Origin: Poecilobothrus nobilitatus
Lineage: Eukaryota > Arthropoda > Insecta > Diptera > Dolichopodidae
Length of the DNA: 64,000 nt
NCBI GenBank assembly: GCA_947095535.1
Contig: OX352773.1
Span: 166,420,438 to 166,484,437, forward strand
Direction of reading: 5' to 3'
A model generated the notes under the pieces. The model saw only the letters and a program-made list of their open reading frames with translations, did no database searches and was not told where the DNA came from. The position numbers were made by a program, and so were the translations under genes. Shown here piece after piece: positions 12,481-24,730 of the stretch; the stretch's first letter is position 1; each line of letters begins with the position of its first letter.

Positions 12481-12599
12481 GGGTTTTTACTATTAAAAAA
12501 AATTAGAATTTTATAATTTTATCAATACAAATTGTGAAGAGATCTACAAATTTAATATTTTTGTATGAATATACGTAGAAAATTCTATATTTAATACTT

Positions 12600-12680
12600 T
12601 TGTATGAATTAGGTATGCCGTATCCGTACGTAGATATGCGGCAACCCCCACTATTTTGAGATTTTGGGGATTTGTTTTTT
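12600..12680. repeat. Terminus-like motif GCAACCCCCACTATTTTGA
   Basis: At 12640-12660 the sequence GCGGCAACCCCCACTATTTT follows the family M array. Near-identical sequences lie at 33309-33330 (after another M array) and, inverted, at 24503-24520. It probably marks the right end of the element that carries the minisatellite. Confidence 0.5.
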
Positions 12681-12959
12681 GGGCGTTTTCTTTAAACCTA
12701 AAGGCTTAAATTGGTAATTCCGGTTGCAGAAACAGGAAAACTTAATATTCGCAATAAAGTTTTTAATAAAGTGTTTTACATTATATAATAGTTATATTAT
12801 ATAAATATATTATATAGGCATATGAAAGATTTATATATAGCTATATTATCTTTATATTTGAACTTTTTATATATTATCTATATTATACATTGTACATTTT
12901 ATCAACAAAATTATAGAATTGTAAAAAAAAATTTTTTCACACAAAACAAATTTTCATAT
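12681..12959. other. No gene seen; TATATTATA-rich spacer
   Basis: Includes a TA-rich tract (12770-12890) of TATATAATAG/TATTATATA words between a family M terminus and a family U copy. Confidence 0.5.
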
Positions 12960-13200
12960 TAGTTAAAATGACTTGGGACTAACGCAATTCCACCAAAAGC
13001 TTTTGAATTTAAGTTATATAAATCAAAATCTTAGATAGAAAATTTTATCGAATTTCGATCAGCCATTTGAGCTGTACACATACCTACAGACAGACAAACA
13101 CCACTCCAAAAAGCATTAATTTAGATTTGTGCGCACCGGAAAAATGCATATATGCAAAAATTTGAAATTCGATATTTTGGTGACATCAAAATACCTGTTC
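12960..13200 (+). repeat. Dispersed repeat family U, partial copy
   Basis: Shared in order with 21.78-22.23 kb. CAGCCATTTGAGCTGTACAC (13061), ACCTACAGACAGACAAACAC (13082) and GCGCACCGGAAAAATGCATA (13131) correspond to CAGTCGTTTAAGCTGTACAC (22025), CCCACAGACATATCC (22048) and CACACCGGAGTAGTGCATA (22151). Non-coding. Confidence 0.6.
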
Positions 13201-13475
13201 AAGTTCTTACTTGTTTAATTTCAAAAGAGGAACTGTCATTTAAGTACATAAAATTGAAATAGTAAATATCTCAAAATCTTAAAATAAAAGGCTCTTCCGG
13301 ACGGACGGATGTACTCATCTTATTTGATTGAGAATTCAATTATGAGCAAAAATATATCGTCGGTGTTCGAGCAAAAGTGACAAAATATTATATTCTCTTC
13401 CATATTCTTCGCGTCTTCCTTTAAGGTGTCAGAAACGTAATGGTAAATTTATTACACGCCTGAAAATAATGTTCG
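13201..13475 (+). repeat. Family T tail
   Basis: Contains a GGACGGACGGATG block (13299), GATTGAGAATTCAATTATGA and the family T closing blocks TTCCTTTAAGGTGTCAGAAA (13422) and GTAAATTTATTACACGCC. It abuts the family U fragment at 13.0 kb, so U and T may be parts of one longer repeat or a nested pair. Confidence 0.5.
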
Positions 13476-14214
13476 TCTGATTATTAATTTTATTTATTAA
13501 TTCGAAGAATCTAGAAAATTTGTAACAAATAACATTAATTTAAAAAAATATTTTATTTTGATGATTTTTATACAATCAATGAATATTGAGAAAGTTGCAT
13601 AATAATAAAAACGGTAAAATTGTTTTGTTTTTTGTTATTTCATTATTTTAATTGACAATATAAAACAATTGCAATAATAATCAATAATGAATTATTCATT
13701 ATTACATATACTGTGTCTATTACAAATTATAAATAATTTATTTAATAAATCCATCTGGGCGTAAATAAATTTTTGTTGTAGTCTAGTATTTTAATTATAT
13801 AAAAAAATTAAAATTTTAATAAACAAAATATTGAAAATAAAAGTTAGTTTAAATGAAAGTGACGCTTTTTATTTCGTTTGAGGAAGTTTAATAGCTTCTC
13901 TATAAATATGGAATTTTAAAAAGTCTTAAATGATACTAACAATAAATATTTAATTCTAATTTTGATTAATATGTTTTAAAAGTGCATTTGAATATTAATA
14001 TTATGTAAATTTTAATTTCTAATGTTTTGCGAAATATTTTTAGAAGTGCTAATAAAAACTTTTATAATTAAAATTAAATTGTTATTACCTATTATGCTAT
14101 TACCATATTATCAATATTGCTAATATACTTATAATAACCATATCAGCCAATTAATATTTCATTTAATTTACTTTAAATTAAAATAAAACTTAATAAAAGA
14201 CAAGGCAAAGAATT

Positions 14215-15545
14215 TTTTGACTGTGTCAACTCTATAGGATATCTGTGTATGAACATAAGTTGTAAATACTGTTACCATAAAATGTAATCATCTTTTTCAC
14301 TTTTAGTAGGTTTTAGTTCAAATGTTTACGCGTTGTATCAGTTCTACACTCTTCCTCGTTCTGATAATATCCATTTTTTCAAAAAAATACCACTTCGACA
14401 AGAAACTACTTGAAATCATTGTGCCAAACCAACCAAATTCAGACAAATTATTTCCATATAAAAATTGATTATATTTTACAAAATTTTAGATATCTTTACG
14501 AAAATATATGGTGACTTGTCATACTCCCACAGATCAGAACCCCACAATGGGGTTATGCCCCACTATGGTGGTCATAACCCCATAATTCAATTATGGCATA
14601 CCCCATACATTTTTGAGTCATAACCCCATAATATTTTTCAAATTTTGTGGCTTTATGACTCATTATAGTGGGTCATAACACCATAATTTTCGTATGGTGC
14701 TGTGTCTCATCAGCAGTGAGTCATAACACCACATGTTATTTTGATAGCATTATAACCCACTTAAAAAAACCTAAAAAAAATATTTGTTGTTACCTATATT
14801 TTTATTTTAATAAATTTTTAATTATCATAGTCTATTTAATTATCAAAATTTAAATAATATGTATACAGTTTTTTAGCAAAAAGCTTTTAAAGAGCTCGTT
14901 ATGAAACTTCTGCAAAACGGGCACAAAAAATCAGAATGATTCAGCGATAATTGAATTATGCGGTTATGGCCCACCATTGTGGGGTTCTGGCCTGCGGGAG
15001 TATGACACGTCACTAAAATATATATAGAGAGCCACTTAAACTTCTTACACAAAAAAAACCAAACTTCTTAAAAATTTTTTTAAATTTTCGACAAGATTTT
15101 AAAATATTCAGCTTATATAGAAACTGAGTTATGCTCATATAAAAAAGAAGTAGTTGTATGACAGCTAACCAAACCTGCTGTTCTAAATTAACAAAATTTT
15201 GAGAAAGTCGTTAGTATAAAACTTAACTTTTTTTCACAAAAGTGCACATATCTAGCTTCTATAAGTAGTGAGTTAGTTTCAAATAAAAGAAGAAGTTGCG
15301 CGACAACTTTACTCGAATCCTTTGGTTGATCTTATTCAATTTCAATAGCGAAACTAATAATTTGACAAAGTTGAAATAGTTAAGATTTCAATAATCTGTT
15401 TGAGTTATCGCACGAAACATGATTGAATCGATACATTATTTGATTCTAAACAAGAATATATTATATTCTTTATACAATATTTAACTCGTCTCCTTTAAGG
15501 TCTCACAAACGTAATGATAAATTTATCATACCCTAGATACGTTCA
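14215..15545 (+). repeat. Family T copy interrupted by an inserted inverted-repeat element
   Basis: The left part (14215-14509) carries AACTCTATAGGATATCTGTG, AAACCAACCAAATTC and AAAATTTTAGATATC. The right part (15015-15545) carries ATAGAAACTGAGTTATGCTC, ACAGCTAACCAAACCTGCTG, TATCTAGCTTCTATAAGTAG and GAGTTATCGCACG. It ends in TCCTTTAAGGTCTCACAAAC (15492) and AAATTTATCATACCCT (15518). The blocks run in the same order as in the copy at 6.9-7.57 kb. The interruption at 14510-15014 is a separate element, so that element is the younger of the two. Confidence 0.65.
14510..15014. mobile_element. 505-bp inverted-repeat (MITE-like) element with a 9-bp direct flank
   Basis: Left end GGTGACTTGTCATACTCCC and right end, read on the other strand, AGTGACGTGTCATACTCCC. 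Agreement continues through CAGAACCCCACAATGG and, after a small gap, CATAACCNCATAATTCAATT, giving terminal inverted repeats of roughly 75 bp. The flanks 14501-14509 and 15015-15023 are both AAAATATAT, a possible 9-bp target duplication. That size and the long inverted repeats would fit Mutator-like elements, though in AT-rich DNA the flank match could be chance. The interior repeats the word GTCATAACCCCATAAT at least four times (14569-14760). There is no transposase. The short frame at 14668-14853 is incidental. Confidence 0.8.
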
Positions 15546-16489
15546 GGAATAAATACTAAAAAACGTTCAAATTTAAATGTATTGCAAGAAAAATTTTAAA
15601 TTAAAACATAAGATCTCTATACACTAATTATCGAAAAATTTTTGTTCTGTTTTACTACACTTTTCTAAAGAGATAGAAAAAAAACAAAATTTTATATTAT
15701 TATAAAAATGTACAATTTACATTTTTTATTACTTTAAATTAAATTTTAACTTTAATTTATTATTTTTATTCAATTTTTAATTCAAATATTTAATTTTTTT
15801 TTTTTCTTCCAATTTGAACTCTTCCAATATGACTTTTAATTGCATTTAATAAAAAAAATTAAAAATAAGAAAATATCATTATTTTTACTTGTATATGGAT
15901 GTATGCATAAACACTCTCTATAGTCTATATATATACATAATACATATATATATGTGTAGGTATTTTATATAAATGTTGTACACAATCAACTTAAATTATA
16001 CTAAAGCAATATTGACCACTTAAAACGTACATAAAATATTTTATTATGATGAGTAATTCAATTTGGTAAAGGTCAGGATTCATTTTCTTAATACATTAAG
16101 ATAATATGTATTTATTTATTTTATAAATAATATTATAGCATATACACTATATAATATATAAATTTCTTTACATATACAACAGTACGTATATAGAAAAATT
16201 ATGAATTGAAGAATTCAATAAATTTAATTTGAAAAATGATCATGTGTTGAAGGTTAATTTTATTTTTAAAAATATTTCGAATACAAACACATACATACAT
16301 ACATATACATAGTGGTATAAAAGTAAATAAAAACGTTATTTGACTTTATATAATTGTTGTGTCAAATTAGTGGATATTCCACTTTAGCAATATTCAATAG
16401 TAAATATTATAATAAGAGATACGATTTTATTAAGAATTTTTAAAATAAATAAGTTATCTAATATACCGACAAAAAAAAGAATAAGGCAG
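15546..16489. other. No gene seen
   Basis: AT-rich, with TATATACATAATACATATA words near 15925-15955 and ACATACATACATACATATACAT at 16290-16312. Nothing coding. Confidence 0.5.
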
Positions 16490-18260
16490 TATAATATTAA
16501 TTTATTTTAAAAGTGCACATTTTCCAAAAAAACAATTTCAAGTTGTGATTTATACCAAAAGGCTTCAAAACTATAAATTGAAGTAAGCGCGACTTAAAAG
16601 TAAAATTTATCAAATTTTTAAAAAAAAAATGGGTTAAAAATTCATAAAACAAAAATGTACGCTATTAACTACTACATTTTAAAACTCCAAATTAATTCTG
16701 TAATTATCCCCTGAATTTTAATCCTATAACATGTCATGAGATTCGAACACCAAAAAAGTTATGATAAAAAATAGACTGATAGAAAAAATTAAATAGAACA
16801 TTTAATTTCTATATTTTTTTTATTTTAATATTTTATTTTAGTTCAGTTCTACTTTTGTAGATTACTCCAAAATAACATATTTTAAAAGTTATAAGTCTTT
16901 AAAGCCTCATAACTCCTTAGGAGTTCGAGATAGACCCCCTCCTTTTATTGAATTGTTTATTCATTGTAAAGCTCCCCATCACCTTCTCAAAAGAGGCACT
17001 TTCGTCAATTTTAAGAAAATCCTTATGTAAAAATATAATATTGAAGATTTAATTTCTACGTTTTACCTCCAAAAATATTTTACAGATGCTTAAGTTACAG
17101 GGGTAAAAAAAAAACAAATTATTTTTAATTTTTGATCGCTTATATGTAGCTCTTAAATTTGGGGACGGTACAAAAAGAACTTTTCGAAGTAATTTTCTTG
17201 AAAAACGTGAAAAAAATCTGTATTACGCAGTTAACAAATTAACTTAAAGTTGATCGTTTATTGTTTTACATTTTTTTTTAAATACTCTAAAAAGTAAAAT
17301 TTGAAATGGTCAGGAAATAAAAACAGAATTTTATGAAATATAAAATAAACAAGGTAGAATATAAACCAACAGTTTTTAAAGCGCACATTTTCAAAAGATT
17401 CAATTTTTTTTTTAGAATTGTGACTTTGTCCCAAAATTTTAAAATATCATATAATAAGAAAAAATGTAAAAAAAGGAATTTTTTGGTATTTTGAGGGGCT
17501 GCAAGTCCGGAACCCAATATAACTAAGAAAAACCGTTAACACGCGTAAATATACATTATTGAAGCTTTAATTTTTATGTCTTGCCGAAGAAAAATTTGTA
17601 CAGATGCCTAAGTCACAGGTGTTTAAAAATAGCACGTTGCCTATTTTTAAGCCCTAATAGCTCATAAACAGGGAATGGTCCAAAAAACATTTCAGAAGAA
17701 ACTTATACTAATTCAAAAACTTCTTTCTTACTTCAAAATTTCAACTTCCAATACTTATAAATTTCAACTTCCAACTTAAATTAAAAAAGCTGGAGGCAAC
17801 AAACGCATAACTATAAACTTATATTTTTAAATTTTGCTTCCAGCTTTTATATTAATTTCACAGACTTTAAAACTTATATATACTTATATTTATATATATA
17901 TTTAACATATTGAAATAAACTTTTTCAAAGAAATCTCGATTGTAACAATATAGTTTAGAAAATTACAGAAAAATTTGCTTTTAAAAATTTATTTTCTACT
18001 TTTTAGTTCAAAAAAACCTGTTTTTTTAAAAATTTTTTTTATTTATTTTATTATATTGATTTACCAATGGTTAAAATTTTACTTCTCTGTCTTTAACGGT
18101 GTAGAAGTTTTGTAAACAGACGAACGGACAGACGGACAGAGTGAAACTAATGGGCACAAATTTTAAATTTTTTTCTGGAAATGTGCGTACATATACAACG
18201 TGCAAAGATTCAAGATGAACAATAACAACTTTTATTACAATATGCCAATGCAATTTAGAA
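16490..18260 (-). repeat. Family S, long copy on the minus strand with an internal duplication
   Basis: Read on the minus strand, the head at 18105-18150 is TTAGTTTCACTCTGTCCGTC followed by TGTTTACAAAACTTCTACAC, the same as 60.00-60.04 kb. Downstream, ACCTGTGACTTAGGCATCTG (complement of 17591-17625) and CTGTAACTTAAGCATCTG (17084-17101) are two copies of one block. GTGCACATTTTCC (16514) and GCGCACATTTTC (17381) are another pair, about 870 bp apart, which suggests two tandem units. Non-coding. Minus-strand frames at 17287-17517 and 18071-18253 are repeat translations. Confidence 0.6.
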
Positions 18261-18380
18261 TCAATTTTTATTACTTACCTAACTTGACTTCCTTGAATTA
18301 GGCAGCAGTACATGAGTACTGAAGGACATATAGCATATTGACAAGTCGAAAAAGAGAGGTAGTATTTAGTAGGTTAAAGT

Positions 18381-19010
18381 AATACTATGTTCATACTATA
18401 TGGGTGTTTAACAAGAAGTAAACAGGTTTTGAAAAATGGTGTTTATACTACACAACTAGTTTATGTTTTGACAGCTATTAAAATCAAAAATGGATACTAG
18501 AAAAAAGTTATTAGGTTTATATGCCAATTATGATTATTGAAAAAAACAAATAAAATTTTTTTTTCCTTTTTGCATGGTAAAATATATCTAAGTCTTTATT
18601 TTTACATCTTTTTTTTTGATTTTAGTTAGGAATCTAGTTATTAAAATATAAAAAATAGAGTTTTTTTTATTACAAACAAAATAAACATTGGTTTGTAAAA
18701 ACAAAAATAAAATTTGGAAATTAAATATTTTGTATTGATCATAAAAAAATGGAAAATAAAAAAAAAATTTTCCGTCCATTTTTTCATTTATAGTTTAACA
18801 ATGCATTTAAAAAAAAAATTAAAGTTATCAAAGGGTTATGAAAAATACAGAAAACTGCGATTCATCGAAAAAAAATATCGATTATGTCAAAAATTTAAAT
18901 ATACAACCTTGAAGATAAACTAGTTTAAATATGTCAAATTTTTTCATAGAATATTTTCTTGTTAAACAAGAATTAAAGTAGTTTAACTGCGTAGTATGAA
19001 TATAGTATAA
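18381..19010. mobile_element. Candidate inverted-repeat element, ends 600 bp apart
   Basis: ATACTATGTTCATACTA at 18382-18398 faces its complement TAGTATGAATATAGTAT at 18992-19008, with one mismatch in 17. Weaker pairing continues inward (TGTTTAAC against GTTTAAC). A 13-bp palindrome CTTGTTAAACAAG sits at 18959-18971. The interior is A-rich with no convincing protein. No clear target duplication was found, so this stays a candidate MITE. Confidence 0.4.
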
Positions 19011-20329
19011 CACACACTTATATAGGGCTCGTGCTAGTTCAACTTCTCTATAGTGTCTTTCGATTAGTCCCATCTAAAAATAATTTATCTAATTATTCAT
19101 TGTAGGATCAGAAGATCTTTTACTAAAATGAAATTACCAGCTTATTAGATAAAACTCCAATAGCTTATACAATATATTAATAAGTACTTAATAGATAGTT
19201 GAAATTTAATTACTATAAGGAACGATAAAAATAATTGATTGCATCTTATATTAAATTTTTGTCAGAATTTGTTTTAAAAAAGACGGAGATTATTGAAATC
19301 ACACACTCTTAATTTGTAAGTTACTCGGAGTCAAATCAATTTTAATTTTTAGTTTAAATCAATAAAATTAGCTTGAAAGTAATAAAATCCCACTGATCAT
19401 TAATAACAAATTACATGTTTATTTTAAATAATTGTTAAAGAATGTTTACTAGTAATTTATACATAAAAAAAAAAAAACTTTTTACGATTTTGTTTAATTA
19501 AATGAGGACGAAATGAAATTTTACCCGTTTATAACATAGTAAGTATATTTTTAATTAAAAAGCTTACAATCGGAAAAATTGTTATATTAGATAAGATTCT
19601 TTGTTATTTGTATTTTTTTTTAAAGATCAGGAAATTGTGACTTTTATTTTAACTATATTTTATAATTTGCTTAAACTTCGATTTCAAGGAAAACTCATAA
19701 GTAGTGTAATTAAAATTATCAATTTATCTTTAAATAATTTATTTTTTATTTGATAAAATTAAATAATTATCAATTATTGCAATTATCAAATTACTAATCA
19801 ACTGTGAGTATAATAATGAAATATAAGTATACGCAACTATTTAGCATTTATCAATCACTTGAGATAATCACAAGGAAAGTGAACAAGTTTTGTTTAAACT
19901 TTATACTACGTAGTGAAAGGGATTCTATCTTAAATCTTGCGATTTGAAAGTGATTGGCGAGTTATGTGAATTTTATTTTAGTACAATATAGTACCGAACA
20001 TTGACAGATTATGTATTCCGACTCCTTTCAATATATGCAATTGTTAGACCTGATCAAATATAATCAAATTACTAAAAAAAGCAGAATATCATATCATGGT
20101 TTGACTGCTGACAGAATCTATATTAAATAAAAAAAAATAAAATTCCAAGCTTGTAAATTGAAAAAGTAGAAAAAATTCAATAATTCAAAATGGAAAATCG
20201 AAAATAAAAGTTTTTAATTAAAACGAGTAACAGTGTCAATATTGTGAACCTATTTATATAAGATTATATAATAAGCTGTTTCACTAAAATGTACCTAATT
20301 ATCTTCCAGAAAATTTAAAATATTTAACT
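19011..20329. other. No gene seen
   Basis: AT-rich spacer. No recognised repeat family, coding block or RNA. A slightly GC-richer area at 19880-20110 contains nothing identifiable. Confidence 0.5.
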
Positions 20330-21010
20330 TAATTAAGCAATGCGAGATATATTTATCAAAATTTCGCAGTTATAACAACTACTCGACTCCAATGCGCAAA
20401 ATAAACCAAATTAAACTGAAATCCTACTTGACCATCAATTAACCAATCATTTTCAGATGTCTAGCTTTTTAAATTACCAAAGTATGATCATATAAAATTC
20501 GCAGCTAATCAATGACTACCTGTTCCTTTAAATAAACTAACTAAATTTTTGAAGTCATTGACATAAAATTAAATATTTTTAGGAAAGGAAAAGAATTTGT
20601 TGGCACCTACGCGAACCCTTACTTGTTCCAGAGTCGAACTTGTTCAATTTCAATAATGAACAGGCATTTTTATAAAAATAAAATGAAAATATTCTCCAAT
20701 ACTCGCTCCATTATTTTTTGAGTTAAAGTGCGAGTGGACCATTACGTTTGTGTTAACTTATAGAAGACGAGGTAAATATGCAAAATTATTATTTATATTC
20801 TTACTCAGGATCCGATTCAGCTATTCTTTCGATTTATTCCTTACGTAATCGATTTATCAGAAATCGATCCGATCGGACGGGCGGGTATTCGTACCTAAAT
20901 CGATTCAGAATTCGATCCTGAATAATTTAATTAATAAATAATTTTCCAAATTTATCTCTTCTCCTTTAAGGTAACACAAACGTAATGACATGATCATTAT
21001 ACTCTTGAAC
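20330..21010 (+). repeat. Family T, diverged copy
   Basis: Recognisable blocks are GCGAGATATATTTATC (20341), CAGATGTCTAGCTTTTTAAA (20454), CACCTACGCGAACCC (20606), a TTTTTTGAGTTAAAGTGCGA block (20713) and the tail CTCCTTTAAGGTAACACAAA (20960) with ATCATTATACTC. Before the tail, 20805-20925 has several ATCGAT/GATCCGAT words in both orientations, including GGATCCGATTCAG and CAGAATTCGATCC. This gives a CpG-rich patch unusual for the window. Confidence 0.55.
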
Positions 21011-21779
21011 TAATTCTAATTATCTCCTAATTAAAATTAAAGCTAATAAATTAAAGCTAATTCTGGTTATCTCCTAATTGTAGAAATGGTAGTCTAAGTA
21101 ATAAAAGAGATAAATTTCAGCAATTGTAAGAGTATTTAACAAAAAATATAATATATGTAAGTACACGCAAACAACTTAAGATAAATATTTTGAAAATTGA
21201 ATAATTATTAGACTATTTTTTAAACGAATTAAACGAAAACCTTTTAAAATTTTCCAGATTATATTTAATTAAATTATCAGCATAAAATGAAAAAAAAAAT
21301 CAGTCGTCTCCACCACAGGACCGACCACCACTACCCGAAAAGTACAGCCAAAATTTATAGATTTTTTAAATAATAATTTATATCAAAGTAAAATAACTTC
21401 TAATAATTTAACAACATTTTGTTTTATTCAATAACAATAATAAGCAATGAAATAGTAAAAAATATATGTGCATTCATTCATACATCCATTTTCATTATTA
21501 TGTAATGTAGGAACATGATTTTTTTTTCATTCAAAAATATTAGAAGTAAAACAAAATAAAAACTGTAAACAAATACAAAACAAGAATAAGATTAATATTG
21601 AATCTAATAACAAAAATTTTACCGTTTTAATTTTATGTCATCAACAAAACAATAATATGCATAGATATAAACACATACATAATATGTATATAAATTTTTA
21701 GAGAAATAAAAAAAAAAAAAAAAAAATTTTTCATATAAATTCATATGGCGTGCTATATAATATGTATGAAATTTGGACT
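21011..21779. other. No gene seen
   Basis: Contains a short direct repeat (AATTCTAATTATCTCCTAATT at 21010 and CTGGTTATCTCCTAATTGT at 21063) and a poly-A run at 21711-21726. No coding feature. Confidence 0.5.
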
Positions 21780-22230
21780 TGAAAAAAAGTTAAATAAAAG
21801 TTAAAGTTAGTCGGATCAAAAAATATTCTATGGCAAAGTTGTTGCTCTTTACTTGTATAACAACTTTTTCTTAATAATTTTTCTCATAAAATTTAATTCT
21901 CATAAAACTTTAAAAGTACACCAGTAAACTACCACTTGCGGTTGTCCGATTTGCTCGAAAATCTTATCAATCCGAGATATTTATGTCCAAGCCTTAAATA
22001 TGAAATTGCAAAAAAATTCCGCTCAGTCGTTTAAGCTGTACACGTGCCCACAGACATATCCATACAGTAACGCACCCACTCACAAACACCTACACACACA
22101 CACACACACAGACGGACATCATGCTAAAAAAAAATTTTACAGCCTTCTCCACACCGGAGTAGTGCATATTTGCCAAAATCTCGGGTACAAATTTTTAGTA
22201 TGGAAACAATTCCTACCTTATACATAATTG
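21780..22230 (+). repeat. Family U with a CA microsatellite
   Basis: Shares CGTTTAAGCTGTACACGTG, CACACCGGAGTAGTGCATA and TGCCAAAATCTC with 13.06-13.18 kb. A CA run lies at about 22091-22110, followed by CAGACGGACATCATGC. The open frame 22000-22227 runs straight through these repeat blocks and is not a gene. Confidence 0.55.
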
Positions 22231-23459
22231 TGTAAAAAGATGAAGCAAAAAAAAATGAAAAGTCCTCTTAAATATTACAGTATAGTTTTACTTTTAAGCT
22301 TTTTCTAAACTTAAACTAAGATAACATACTTGTATATACATACATCAATACATATTACAAATAGGTCAAAATAGATTAACTAGATATTACATTTACAACT
22401 AATTAAATAAATTAAATAGAAAATTATGCAAATTGATTTATTTATTGAATTTATTTTTATTAGATCACCATAAATCAAACATTTTTAATAGAATTGAAAT
22501 GGTTTTCAAGAAAAATTACGACTTATAAAGTCTACAAAGTGAAATTAGATTTTATGTATTTTAATTATTATCATATGTATATAATTTAAAATTTTATTTT
22601 ACTACACATATACTATATACTATAGACATATATATATATATTATATATAAACTATATATAAAATAAAAAAGATTACATTCATAAAATTTTTATTTCAGTT
22701 TTAATGACTTAACTTAAAGTTCAACGAACTTTTTATTTAAATTTAATATGACAAGTAATATAAAATGTGATTCAATTTTATGACAGGCGATATTTGATTA
22801 TATGTAATATATACATATATATAAAAAAATATGATATTCGACATAAAAAATGACTTTTGATAAAAACATTAAAATAAGAATATACAAACTTAATAAATAA
22901 TACAATCGTTTTTTTTTTTCCAAAACTACGTAGAGATTAAGAAATGTCTTAATATTAAAAGGTTTTTATTAAGAACGAGATAAGCAGATACCTTAATTTT
23001 TAAACCTTCTATCATTAAATTAAATTTTAGTGATTTATTTGTTAAAACATTTGTGCGATATCATTTTCAATGTTAGTCAAATAAAATTGAACGAATGTTG
23101 CTGAACACGAGTGAAGAAATAGAACGATGATTTCTGAAAAACGAGTAAAGACTTTAAATTTTTTTTTTAATCAAAAAAAATTCTGTTTCATTTTCAAATA
23201 AAAATAAAACAATTATGATTAAATGCAACGCTTAAAAATTGAACGCTGTAAAAATTTTAATGAACGTTTTGCAGTAATTATTTAAATGTTTGTTCAATAA
23301 TTTTAAATTTTAATAATTTTTTCTAAAAACAAATAGTAAGTGAAAAAATGTCAACGTCAAATAAACGGTCGGTGTTCGATTAACCATAGATTGTTTTTGT
23401 TTTTTTTTTTGTTGTAAAATTTGTAAATCGATTTATTTAAGCGCTTTGAAAAGCTTTGA
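22231..23459. other. No gene seen
   Basis: AT-rich. A TA-rich stretch occupies 22600-22665. A slightly more complex patch at 23060-23140 (AACGAATGTTGCTGAACACG) matches nothing I recognise. Confidence 0.5.
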
Positions 23460-24350
23460 AAATAGTGGATGCGGCCGCCCCGGGTTTGCTACATTATCTT
23501 TTACGTCTAATGCAACAAAATCTTGCTTTCAAAAATCTTTTAAAACAAAATCTTTTTTCCAAAATCTACTAGGACAAAATCTTGCATGTAATTCAGAATG
23601 CCACATATTCTAATGCAACAAAATCTTGCCTTCAAAAATCTTTTAAAACAAAATCTTTTTTCCAAAATCTACTAGGACAAAATCTTGCATGTAATTCAGA
23701 ATGCCACATATTCTTATATACATATAAATATTCTGGAAAAAGCGGCAAACCTATTTTTGAAACCAACTCTAAAATCCCTCCTAAAGCACAATCTGATTAA
23801 TGTATATCAGTGTCCAAATTTCGAAGTGTCCTGTTGTAAAAGTTGTTAAAACACACATATATATATACATGTAATTCAGAATGCCACATATTCTTATATA
23901 CATATAAATATTCTGGAAAAAGCGGCAAACCTATTTTTGAAACCAACTATAAAATCCATCCTAAAGCACAGTCTGATTAATGTATATCAGTGTCCAAATT
24001 TCGAAGTGTCCTGTTGTAAAAGTTGTTAAAACACACACACATAAGTGTCTCCTGTTGTAAAAGTTGTTATACAACTTTATATATACATATACATATATAT
24101 ATACATACATATTCTGTAAAAGGCGAATAACCATGCTTTTGAATCCAATTCTAAAATCCTCCTTAACTATTTTTTTATACATACTTTAAAAACAAAGTCA
24201 CAATGTATTCCTTTAAATATATTTTGCAAGATTTTGTCCTTGAAAGATTTTGTAATGCAAGATTTTAGAAAAATAGATTTTGTAATGCAAGATTTAGTCG
24301 CAGGTTGATTTTGGCGTGCAGGATTGGATCCGCTCCCTCCCGCCCCAAAT
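23455..24350. mobile_element. Foldback-like element with word repeats, family M units and a 180-bp duplication
   Basis: Left end AATAGTGGATGCGGCCGCC (23461), right end GGATCCGCTCCCTCCCGCC (24326). Just inside each end the word CAAAATCTT is iterated: plus sense at 23516-23690, and as AAGATTTTG at 24225-24300, so the arms are inverted relative to each other. Two tandem duplications are nested inside. A 103-bp unit starts at 23508 and 23611. A 180-bp unit starts at about 23688 and 23868, nearly identical between copies, with a third partial copy at 24045. The 180-bp unit contains the family M phrase AACCAACTCTAAAATCCC. No protein is encoded. Confidence 0.6.
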
Positions 24351-24500
24351 CTCCGATAAACAAATTATATTAGTTTTGTAGCCAACTATAAAAGCTCTCC
24401 TAAACCCCATAAACTATTCTGTAAAAGGCCTATAATCATGATTTTGCAATCAAATATAAGGCCTAATAATTATTTTTGTATACATATATAATTCAATTAC
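24351..24500 (-). repeat. Family M remnants
   Basis: GTAGCCAACTATAAAAGCTC (24376), TATTCTGTAAAAGGCC (24414) and ATGATTTTGCAATCAAATAT (24436) are minus-sense family M words. They continue the array inside the preceding foldback element. Confidence 0.4.
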
Positions 24501-24730
24501 ACAGCATTCAAAATAGTGGGGGCTATCACCAATCTCACATTTGGATCTATTTAAGTTAAAATTTTGTTACCTTTGGGTTATATGTATTACCAGTGTTTGG
24601 ATTATGTGGTATTTGGCTTATATTATGTTTGTTGGATTATATATGCTTTTTAGATTTTATGAATTTCTGAAAATAAAAAATGTTTGGATTTTGTGACTTT
24701 TGGATATTGATTACCTCCAGTGAAATATAT
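24501..24730 (+). mobile_element. Left half of a word-repeat element (TTTGGATTATGTG words)
   Basis: Begins at a terminus-like AAAATAGTGGGGGCTATC (24504-24521). The words TTTGGATTATGTGG (24596), TTTGGCTTATATTATG (24613), TTGGATTATATATG (24632), TTTGGATTTTGTGAC (24684) and TTTGGATATTG (24701) then recur every 15-60 bp. No matching right end was found, so it is probably truncated. Confidence 0.4.

Noticed and set aside
18268..18282. Minus-strand AGGTAAGT as another recursive splice site
   Set aside because: Preceded by AAGTCAAGTT with no pyrimidine tract. An AGGTAAGT word is expected about once in this window by chance.
23466..23485. GCGGCCGCCCCGGG looks like NotI/SmaI cloning linker sequence
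   Set aside because: The same position in related elements has GCGGTCGACC or GGGGGCTATC, and insect repeat sequence continues on both sides. It is a variant of a natural terminus, not vector.
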